Shown here piece by piece: positions 55,739 to 64,000 of a DNA stretch of 64,000 nucleotides. The DNA comes from Fagopyrum homotropicum (Eukaryota > Streptophyta > Magnoliopsida > Caryophyllales > Polygonaceae): assembly GCA_033239125.1 (NCBI GenBank), contig BSWB01000006.1, positions 117,164,242-117,228,241 of the forward strand, read 5' to 3'. The first letter of the stretch is position 1; each line of letters starts with the position of its first letter. The notes beneath the pieces are model-generated. The model searched no databases. It was given only the letters and a program-made list of their open reading frames with translations, and was not told the origin of the DNA. A program made the position numbers and the translations under genes.

Positions 55739-56829
55739 TGATGTGGGTTGAAGCCTCAGTTCCCGATCTAGATTGAAAGTCACCGACAAATGCAAATCTC
55801 GAATGGATAATAGAAATATCAGGTGAGATTTCGTGAAGAACTTGCCGAGATTTTCAGAAACTCAAAAAACGAATTAATGGATGATATGGAAAGATAAGAA
55901 GATGAATATAAAATGATATATGATAAGTATAGGAATATATGAATTAAGATATTCCCGCAAAGAATCTTGACCAATGATGTGTCAAAACCCCTTCACGAAG
56001 AGCTTACCTTAACCCTCACTTCTTTAACCTTACACAAGTCTTCTAACTAAGATAAGCACAAGGAGGGACTAGTATTGACCAGGAGCACCAACCTTCGAAA
56101 AGATTAATACACACAAGCACAATCTAGTAAGGACTTTATAACGATTCAATCAAGGCTCACCCTTTGATTAAATAGGAATGAAATAAAATACAAACTTCAT
56201 AAGCGAAGCTACAAGTTCACACAATATGTGAAATAATATCAAACTGAATCTATCTAACAATCTCCCCCTCTAAGGCTATTTATAAGGGAGATCTTCTATG
56301 TAAACTAAGAAAGATACTTTTTAAAAGATAATATGGGAAAGATATCTTTAAAAGATATAAAAATAATAATCTCAAAGATTGGATCAAAACTAATAATTAC
56401 CTTAAGAATGTTTGAGAGCTCTAAGGTAAGAAAATATAAAGAAAACTGTCAAATTTAAAAGATCTTCGGTCGGATCTTCAAGCGCGTGTCATAAAGCAAA
56501 TCTCGGATGGAATCTCGGCCGAGATTTCCTCTCCGAGACTCTTCCTTCGTCTTATCCAACTTCTATGCTTGCTAGCTCTTCTTGGTCTTAGCTCTTCTAT
56601 AACAGTCATTAATGTCACCAAAGGATTCCTAAGAGTGAGTAGGGTCTCCTTGAGTGTACATGTTGTGAGTATGCTTGTAACTTCATCTTGAATAGTCTTT
56701 GCTCTTGACCTTGTGATTGCACCTTCCATGATAGAATCCGAAGAAGGTGTAGCTGGATTATCCTTTAATGTTTTAACCCTTGAACTTTATAACTCGTACT
56801 GAGGTAGTGTTGGAGATGGTCCCACATCA
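55739..56829 (-). repeat. 5' LTR of the chromovirus-like element (1,091 bp)
   Basis: The plus-strand edges are TGATGTGGG (55739) and CCCACATCA (ending 56829), a 9-bp perfect inverted end pair with TG...CA. Transcribed on the minus strand it starts TGATGTGGGACCATCTCCAA, a start seen in other plant LTRs. It contains the 16-bp palindrome AATCTCGGCCGAGATT (56511-56526), which also occurs in the leader at 55309-55326 and in variant form in gag and pol. The possible target duplication (ATAGA at 56830) has no visible partner. Confidence 0.72.
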
Positions 56830-56834
56830 ATAGA

Positions 56835-57640
56835 AAATTGAGATCTATTTTCCAAAACTCTCCCATCTTTGTAAATATCAATCTTTAAGCACTTACAACC
56901 TATTAAATCATCTAAATGCAGTTCTCGCATCTTGCTTAGATAATAGTAATAACTATACTAACATATGAATAATAAAATTATTAAAATCAAATACAATAAT
57001 CATAGATTAGTCATGTAAGGTAGGTATCCCCAACTCCATAATTAGGAGTTTAGAAATACATACTTTTAGAACAAACTTCTTTACTAGTGTCAATAAAGTG
57101 TCTTGTAGTCAAACCTACACCGAAAACTGGATTGAAAACTAAATACTAAAATTTGACCTAACATATTTCTTAGGAAAATGCTAACCCTAATCCTATGAGG
57201 AAAAGATATAAAAAAATCCAATTGGAATGACTAAAAGATAGCCCAAATAAAAAAAACATCATGTGAAACACATACACATATGTAACGTGCTATAGATCCA
57301 TATTTTGTTCGACAATAACATAACAACTACTCAACCGTTACGTAAGTAGCCCAAAGGACATATATGGAAACGAACCACAAGATAAAATGACACATAACTA
57401 TATTTCACACCCTTCCTCTTTTTGGCATAATAACACATCTTATCAGTTTATGTCCTTATTAGTGTTTTGGAGATTTACCAGTTGATTTATGTAATTGTGG
57501 GCAATCCAGACATTTGCAGAGTACAAATGATGTATATTTAGTGCAGTAGCTTCATGCACACTAAGGATCTCTTTGTTGTCAAAAAATTCAATGTCAAGAC
57601 AGAATTGGTTATGGTCCGAGATGAAGAACATTGAGGAGTG
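56835..57640. other. AT-rich spacer, no gene seen
   Basis: The reading frames are short and there are no recognizable domains. I see no paired repeats here. Confidence 0.55.
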
Positions 57641-58900
57641 TGCAGAGGTGGCCGACGATCAGTAGGGTCGACCAACCTTACCGTGCTCCTTTCTACATGT
57701 GACCTTCAAATACCTCTTGTCGAAGTGCTAAACTCATGGATCAGTTTTTGTACCAGACCCATCTTCCCGGCCCAATAAGGTCGATCGACCGTATATGATC
57801 AATTGGCCCAATAAGATGTCAATGATTCTTATCCTTTTGCTTTGGTTTTTCTTCCAGTCCCGTCCACTTGGACGTTTTTGTATTTATGTTTATCCATTAG
57901 GGATATTTCTAGCCTTCTAGATTTGATATTATCTTATTAGTAGATATATAAGGTTTTAAGTTAAATCTTTGCCCTATAAATAAGGCTTGTAACCATTAGG
58001 TTAAATATCTTCTTCTTCTGCAATATATGAGTTTCCGCTGCCTATAATCCCCCTTGGAGTTGACCAATCCTACTACAATGGTCGATCGACTACTTTGTTT
58101 TCCAGACATTAAGAAAGCATTTGCATTTTGTTCATGAATGTTTGGCTAATTCTCATCTTTTCTATGGTCTAGAGAGCTCAACTACATTGATCTATGAAGT
58201 TGAATTGATTATATGTATTGGATGCACATATATATGAGTTATATGATAGTTATTGGATGATTCCTTGCAAAATGTGAGAGCCGAGTTTGAAATCTTCCTT
58301 TGACATATGCTCTTCAAGGTGTTAATGACAAAATGTGAAAGTCGAGTCACTCATACCTCCATGTTGAGTTCGATGTGAAGAATAGACATTGTCTTCGATA
58401 CGTGACAATCTGACAAAGTTGTCTCCCACATAACTAGACTTACATTCAATTGTGGAATTGCCAATTGAGATCCATTGTACTTGCACGCTGTGGTGATGTG
58501 AAATTCGGAATTGCTTTATCTATTGATACTTATTCTATACTTTTCCCCCTTCGAATTACTTCGTTTCGAATTACATAAAGATCCAAAATTTCATCTTTCT
58601 TTCCCCCTTATTAGTTTACGTTGTTTTATGAGGTGGTCGTTCGTAACCCTCCAATAAAGTCGACCGACCTAATTCAGGCTTTTCACACCTTTGTTTCAAT
58701 TTCGTCTTTGGTCATCTATTTAATTATTTCTGAATTTGATTTCGTGCTTTAGACCAGTCGACTATACAGTGACCGGTCGACTCTACTTCTTTTACTTCCG
58801 ATTTATGGTATCAATTCACGTTATTTACTTTCTGTTTATATTTAGTTTTATGACCCAAATTCCCAACTAAGGCAAAAATACTCAAGCTTTTCTTAGTTGG
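57640..58900 (+). repeat. LTR-like fragment with repeated GGTCGATCGACC palindromes
   Basis: GGTCGATCGACC or close variants occur at 57666, 57779-57790, 58080-58091, 58660, 58756 and 58773. A TATA-type promoter context is visible (CCCTATAAATAAGG at 57971) followed by CT-rich sequence. Together with weak coding this suggests an LTR or leader of a further retroelement in plus orientation. No TG...CA edges or target duplications were found, so the limits are nominal. Confidence 0.4.
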
Positions 58901-60045
58901 AGCTTTAAAGGTACTTTTAGTACCTTTGTTAGTTGTTTAAATTTTTCTTAATGGTTTTGTGATACTTGAAAATGTAATGATAAAATTATTTTATAACGTA
59001 GGAGATATATAATAAAAGGTGTAAAATTGAAAGAATTTTTTTTAAAAAAAAAAAGTATACAAAAAATCTATAAAAACTCCCAATTCTGAACGCTTCAAAA
59101 AAACTTGGGCAATTTTGGTAACTACACCTTTTTGAAAAATTATAGTAGTAACTAGGCTTTTTAATGTTTCAATTAAGTAAATATATCCCAACCTTTTGTA
59201 TTTATTCTCAAACTCTACACACTCTTCTCTCAAGGGTACATTTACTAAACACAAAACTTGCAAAAGCCTAGTAAACCAAATTGTTTCAAAAAAACTTTGC
59301 CAAAAATAGGTCAAAATAAACACTTTTAATTCTTAGAACTCATCTCTAACAACCATTTTTTTAAAAAAAAATATATATCTCAATCAAGACATGCAAACTC
59401 TAAATTCATTACTTAAAACCTAATAATCATTCTTTACCTCTTTGATTAAAGCTAACGATTCTTTCTTCCAATTCATCCTAAGATCATTGCATCCATGATC
59501 TTAATTCACAACCATAATTTCTAGGATCCAATAGCTCTTCAAAACTATAGAAATCTAACTTAAAACACTAAGATTTGAATGGAATCAAGAGCCTTGCCTA
59601 GCTTGATGATTCTACCTCTTCCATTGCTTATACTCAATTTTCTTGAAATTTTTTGTGTTTTCTCTATCATGATGGTTGCTCCTCTGTCAATTTATTTCGG
59701 CCTCTCAATTCATTTGTTATTTAATGTATCAAATTTCTTTTCGTTTTTTCTAAATAAAAAAAACTCACTCCACGGCAAATAACATTATCCATTTTAATTC
59801 GAGATGAATTTGTGGAATATAATTTTCACATATATAGCGTATGAACACTCATATTTCATTAATAAAATCATCTAAACAATACTTTTGTAAATGCACCATA
59901 GACCATAACACGAAACAAACTCTAATTAGTCTTCACAAATTAGAATGTTTAGTTACTATATTGAAAAAGGTTGCAACCTTAAATCTCCACCGACGGCTGA
60001 AACGTTAAATCTGTATAAAATCGTAATAAGGTCAACCCCTAGATT
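58901..60045. other. AT-rich spacer, no supported gene
   Basis: Long A and T runs are present. A 67-codon frame at 59579-59782 encodes a very hydrophobic peptide (MESRALPSLMILPLPLLILN) but has no conserved feature I recognize. Confidence 0.5.
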
Positions 60046-60049
60046 TGTT

Positions 60050-60300
60050 ATAGAAACCTTTTCTGTTTTTTCTTCTTCCTCTCTTCTTCTGCACAATCGA
60101 TACAATGACAACCGTTCTTCTGAACAATCGGAAAAAATGGAACGTGTAGATTTTTTTAGAAGTCCTTCCTCTCTTCTTCTGTACAATTGAGGCAATGCCA
60201 ACCATTCTCCTTTTGTACAATCGAAACAATGACATCCGTAGATTTGTTTCTTCTTCTTCTTCCTCTCCTTCTTCTTTACAATCGAAACAAAAACAATGGC
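60050..60300. repeat. Degenerate tandem repeat rich in TCTTCTTCC and ACAATCGAAACAATG
   Basis: Four to five units of a CT-rich run followed by TACAATCGAAACAATGACA-like text occur near 60065, 60107, 60165, 60215 and 60265, with variable spacing. Reading frames across it on either strand are by-products of the repeat. Confidence 0.6.
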
Positions 60301-60319
60301 AGACGTAGAAGTAAATGAC

Positions 60320-61118
60320 AGTCACGTGAGCTACACATGGGAGGGAGGGAAGGGTATTTATGTCTTTATTGTTTTAAAAACATTTATAAATCATTAAATC
60401 TGTTTCAAATAAACGAATTATATATTTATAGACGAGTTTTTCTAAAAATTAAAATTTACAAAAATCTACTCGAGAACAACAACTAAACAACTACAAACCT
60501 AATAATACTAAACTCGCCCTAATTTACAAGAATGCCCTAGATTTGATCATGGGTGATCCTTTCCAAAAACTTTACTTTTTCAAAGCAAGCATCTAATTAC
60601 AAGGACATAACTCAACATTTACTGTACAATGAATACTCCAAAGTTGTGTCATCAGTCTTTCATCCATGCAGTGAGCTGAAGCAGCAGAAAACACAACTGA
60701 ATTTGCTGCCCAATCCACATGAAAGAGAGATTGAAAGCCCCAAAATCAAGATTAATTTATTAAACAATTAAATGACATTTCTGTTATCTGATCCCCAACT
60801 CTATCAAAAAACACAACTGAATTTGCAGCTCGTCAGCCATATATATTCAAGCAGAAAAACTGCAGACAGATTAAAATACAAAGTGCAGTTAGATTTAGAC
60901 CATAGATTTTTCATATACAAACACCTTATAGAACTGAAGATCAAATTTTAGATATATAAAAGAAATATCTTGGAGGTATTTATACACACATAATTGAAAT
61001 GATCGATTCAGATCAGCAAATGAAAACAACAACAAATTTAGAGACAAGGAGCTGAAGATTGATGATCGTATCATCTTCATTTTTTATATATATATATATT
61101 TAATTAGGTTTTTTTTTA
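60320..61118. other. Downstream region of the LSH gene; no other gene seen
   Basis: This AT-rich stretch lies 3' of the LSH stop codon and probably includes its 3' UTR. A 22-bp phrase around AACACAACTGAATTTGC occurs at 60690 and again at 60812. A TA microsatellite lies at 61084-61099, shortly after the stop. Confidence 0.5.
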
Positions 61119-61766
61119 TCAACCTTGATCTCTATTCGATCCGATTGATGAATTGGCGAAGCTCTGGTGGTGGTGGTGATGGGCAGCAACGCCGAGATGC
61201 TCCGTTGGGCCGAATGATGACGTGGCAGGCGGCGGTGGACGCTTTCTTTTCTTCTTCTCGTAGCTAATCCCACGCGCCTTAGACTGCAAATCCCTCACTT
61301 CCCTAAGATAAAGACGGACGGCGCGTGCGCCAAACGGGTTGGCTTCGGGCTTGCCTCCGTTCTCTTCAAAGGCAGCCCGAAGGCGACCGATAAGAGCATC
61401 AAGGCTTCCCCAAGCTTGACGGAGAGGACATGGACAAGGTGCGGGTGGGTTTGGGTGGCCGTAGAAAGGGCAGATTGGAGTATGGACTTTAGTCTTACCA
61501 AATTGATCTAGGTACCGCAAGAACTCGAGCACGTGAGCTCCACTGCACCGCGAGAGCGTGAGAGGTGGCTTGTGGTTCTTCAAGTATTGGCCGAAAGTGT
61601 TCCAATCTCTTCTTTTTTGGTTCTCGTAACGGCTAGTCGTGGCGGTGGATGTGGCGGAGGGTGGAGATGATGACGGTGGAGGAGGTGGCGGTGGGTGGTG
61701 GTTTGTGGTGGAAGTTGTGGTGGTCATGTATGTAGGTGGTGAGGTGAAGGCTGCAATAGAATCCAT
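61119..61766 (-). CDS. LSH: ALOG-domain (LSH family) transcriptional regulator
   Basis: A single-exon frame of 215 residues. A low-complexity N-terminus (T-rich, a run of seven prolines, Ser-rich to about residue 44) leads into the ALOG/DUF640 domain at about residues 45-172, starting SRYENQKRRDWNTF and including GAHVLEFLRYLDQFGKTKVH. A zinc-ribbon-like insert has H95, C99, H104, C111 and C113. RQAWGSLDALIGRLRAA and NPFGARAVRLYLREVRD follow, then the nuclear signal KKKRKR at 171-176 and a His-rich tail. ALOG proteins are plant nuclear DNA-binding regulators of organ boundaries, inflorescence and light responses; the domain is thought to derive from retrotransposon tyrosine recombinases. Length and features fit the LSH3/LSH4 group, but the paralogue cannot be fixed here. 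No lesion is visible. The start is the first ATG, after an in-frame upstream stop. Confidence 0.95.
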   Translation of the reverse strand: MDSIAAFTSPPTYMTTTTSTTNHHPPPPPPPSSSPPSATSTATTSRYENQKRRDWNTFGQYLKNHKPPLTLSRCSGAHVLEFLRYLDQFGKTKVHTPICPFYGHPNPPAPCPCPLRQAWGSLDALIGRLRAAFEENGGKPEANPFGARAVRLYLREVRDLQSKARGISYEKKKRKRPPPPATSSFGPTEHLGVAAHHHHHQSFANSSIGSNRDQG

Positions 61767-62060
61767 ATCTCAATCTCTTTGCTCTTTGGTTTCTTGAATT
61801 TAGAAGTGAAAAAGCTCAAGTATAAGAACACAAGAGCATAACCCTAGAAAGAGGGTATTTAATTATTAGAAGAGGGAGAGAAGTGGGGTGGGGTTGGAGA
61901 GGAGAGACAATGAGAGGTTTTAATTGAAAATGAACCCTAAAGTTTGGCTATAACCAACAAGAAGGTCAAGATAGAGGTGGGGTTGAGACTTGAGTGAGTT
62001 GAAGGGGTAAAATGAATAGAAACATAAAAGTAATGTAACATTTTTATTTTATTTTTAACG
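61767..62060 (-). promoter_or_regulatory. LSH 5' UTR and proximal promoter region
   Basis: On the coding strand the 150 bases upstream of the ATG are CT-rich (the GA-rich run at 61865-61915), as in many plant 5' UTRs. I found no convincing TATA box, and a 5' UTR intron cannot be excluded. Confidence 0.4.
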
Positions 62061-63621
62061 GATCGTGATCGCGACAAAACAAGTTATTTATTTTGCGTGT
62101 AAAACGATAGTTATGCAAAACTTTTTCAATACCACTTGCGTGATCAATTCAGATTCTCCTATTGTTTACTGGCCCTTATGTCGGGTCACTTTAAATACGT
62201 TATCTATCTGTAACGTGATAATATATGTCGATAGTTTAATATATATGGAGGATTAGTGTATGGATGTTAGATTTTAGGATTGTGTCCAATTAGGTGATTC
62301 CAAATATTATTTATAGAAACTCAATGATCAAAGAGAAAATAATTGAGATCAACAACCACATATGAAGATAACTCAATGAAAAGACATGTAAAGGAAACTC
62401 ATGCACTATTACTATATTGTATACCATGTCATATGATAACCATAAGTTCATAACCAAGCATTTTATCTCATTATTGTATGTCCAATTAAGTTATACATAA
62501 GAATTACCATTTATGTAACCAAACAAATCAGGTGGACATGAGAGTGAAGGAAATGAAAAGAAATCTTGATGTGAAAAATGTTGCAGGTTTAATTGAGTGT
62601 GAAGAGATGGGAGAGTGAAAAGACTGATGGAACAAGACACATTTCTTTTACTTATATATAATATTATATATAATATTTCTCTTCTGCCATTCTTTATGGA
62701 GAAATGACTTGTTAGAGCAATATACTAGAAAAGCAAAAGCCAAAAATATAAGCAAATATAGTGAAAAGGGTACTGAAACAAAACATTTACTGGAGTTGAA
62801 GAAGTAGGCTTTTGAGGGGATTTGATGAAGGACAGAAAATGTGGGTTTTTTTAAGGTGAGATGAGATTAGGGTTTTTCCTCAAATGGGTGGGAGCAATTC
62901 ATGTCTTTCCATTGATGGGTTTTGTTGGGTAATCCTGGTTCATGTGGTTGATAGACAGAGAGAGAGAGAAGATTCAATTCAAAGGGTAAAAGAGATATGA
63001 AAGCTTCAAGTATGTATATATAATATAGTATATAGGTATATAGCTAGGGCATAGTTTGTGGGCAGAGAGGAAAGAGGGTTGCATTTTCTTGAATTATGTC
63101 TGTATATCTTATAGCTACTGTTGAAGCATGTGAAAGTAAAAGGGTGAGTACTTTTACCATGCTAGCTTGCAGGTAAATAAGATAATATAAAATATGTATT
63201 TTAAATTCCTTTATTGCTATGCTAAAGTTCTTGTGAAGTCATTACAATATTTTGGATTTGATTGTACGACGGTTAGTTAATATGTCGATTTGTTTGAACT
63301 CTACAAACATGTAAATGTATCAATGAATAGTGATAGTAAGTTATTAAAGTTTTTGTGTTCACTTATTAGCATGGATTTACTAGTTACATAATTGGAGATG
63401 CACTTATAGAGTGTGCGGTGGATATCTAATATAGGGCAAGTTTTAGGTACAAGTTGCTTCAACCTCTATGAATGTGCGGATATGAAATAACATCGTGTAA
63501 AGTATGATACATTAATCATAAATTATGAAAATAATGGTTAGGATACGAATTATATGGGTCATAAACTATTATTTATATTTAATACATGACCCTCGTAGGA
63601 AAAAAAGAAAAATACCACTCG
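62061..63621. other. Upstream intergenic region of the LSH gene, no gene seen
   Basis: This region is AT-rich with short GA (62956-62972) and TA (63015-63045) runs. No reading frame with recognizable domains appears on either strand. It is the likely location of distal LSH regulatory sequence. Confidence 0.5.
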
Positions 63622-63626
63622 TTTTA

Positions 63627-64000
63627 TGTTAACTTATCTTTTATACCCTTAGCTGACGTATCTAAGATGTCGAGAGGATGCACGTAAAGTAAATCTACAT
63701 ATAAGCTTTCGGGGTTTCATACTAAAACCAATTAACAATAAGAAGCGTAACCCTTAGGACTTATATGTTAAGTTCATGTATTATCATATCGTTGATATGG
63801 GGCATTTCCACACTCATCTCCCCCAAAAGTGCAACTATCTTGGACTACTTGACACTTGACCTAGAGTTTTTAAACCGGTCAAACAGGCGGATAACATATT
63901 TTCGCTAATCACGACCCAAACACAGGATAATGAAACGCGGGTCGAAGTCGCTCTGATATTATGTTAACTTATCTTTTATATGCGGCGGGTAGTAATACGT
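63627..64000 (-). mobile_element. Possible TRIM-like miniature LTR element, cut by right window edge
   Basis: TGTTAACTTATCTTTTATA occurs at 63627 and again at 63962. Immediately left of the second copy, the plus strand reads GCTCTGATATTA, the complement of a tRNA-iMet primer site with two mismatches. CTCATCTCCCCC at 63813-63824 would be the polypurine tract next to a short left LTR (63627-63812, ending ...CCACA). An LTR of about 186 bp and an internal part of about 150 bp would fit a TRIM on the minus strand. The second LTR diverges after 19 bases or is disrupted, so this is tentative. Confidence 0.42.

Larger units (their letters stand above)
52341..56829 (-). mobile_element. Chromovirus-like Ty3 element, 3'-truncated, with 5' LTR
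   Basis: On the minus strand: 5' LTR (56829-55739), primer-like site, leader, gag with a CCHC knuckle, protease, and only the first part of the pol lead into reverse transcriptase, ending abruptly against the copia relic at about 52341. The protease type (IIDGGSCCNIAS, then CDVLPMQACHIL) and the EYKDVFPDE phrase before reverse transcriptase are those of plant chromovirus-branch elements. Reverse transcriptase proper, integrase and 3' LTR are missing. Confidence 0.75.

Noticed and set aside
59579..59782. Short hydrophobic peptide frame that looks like a signal peptide
   Set aside because: It lies in AT-rich sequence where T-rich codons give hydrophobic residues by chance. There is no conserved motif.
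60032..60325. Overlapping frames on both strands
   Set aside because: They follow the unit structure of a degenerate CT-rich tandem repeat.

Overview
This window comes from a plant nuclear genome, most likely a eudicot. The evidence is an ALOG/LSH transcription-factor gene, plant-type LTR retrotransposons (Athila/Tat-like Ty3, Sirevirus-like Ty1/copia, a chromovirus-like Ty3), a CACTA element with GT-AG introns, a MuDR-like element, Helitron ends, a Tourist-like MITE, a tRNA-derived SINE and very AT-rich spacers. I cannot name the species. I see one plausibly functional host gene, the LSH gene at 61119-61766 on the minus strand. Most of the rest is transposable-element sequence, much of it nested and decayed.

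Layout. 1-10707: an Athila/Tat-like Ty3 element on the minus strand, running off the left edge. It has a 1,840-bp 5' LTR, a tRNA-Asp primer site, and a recent tandem duplication (period 3,783 bp) that places two gag-pol blocks head to tail. It lies in the 3' end of a decayed MULE transposase gene (10708 to about 13296). 13.6-19.3 kb: AT-rich spacer with a Helitron end pair, a Tourist-like MITE, a 305-bp tandem repeat and a SINE with a 15-bp target duplication. 20680-30822: a complete CACTA element (12-bp inverted ends, CTT target duplication) with a broken TPase gene, a TnpA-like gene of eight exons, and a solo LTR (23497-25145, ATAAT duplication) inserted in the TPase gene. 32.9-34.9 kb: a second Helitron-like element. 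35099-36925: a solo LTR with an ACCGG duplication. 38.7-39.2 kb: a PPR gene relic. 39.4-49.2 kb: a Sirevirus-like element with an env-like region, split in its reverse transcriptase by another solo LTR (42529-44944, TCCTT duplication) of the same family as the 35-kb one. 49.7-52.3 kb: a second relic of the same copia family. 52.3-56.8 kb: a truncated chromovirus-like Ty3 element on the minus strand with its 5' LTR. 57.6-58.9 kb: LTR-like sequence. 61.1-61.8 kb: the LSH gene. 63.6 kb to the end: a possible TRIM-like element.

The most unusual signal cuts across families. Several unrelated retroelements here each carry their own short palindromic motif, repeated in the LTR or LTR-like region and, where it can be seen, also in a variable linker of gag or pol. 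Examples are CCACGGCCGTGG (Athila/Tat-like), TTTCAAGGCCTTGAAA (Sirevirus-like), ATCTCGGCCGAGAT (chromovirus-like) and GGTCGATCGACC (the 58-kb region). A second array, based on GAGACTTACCCGGT, is shared by the Athila/Tat-like LTR and the solo LTR inside the CACTA element.

All coordinates and splice sites were read by eye. Exon limits, LTR edges without a target duplication, and lineage names are best estimates.
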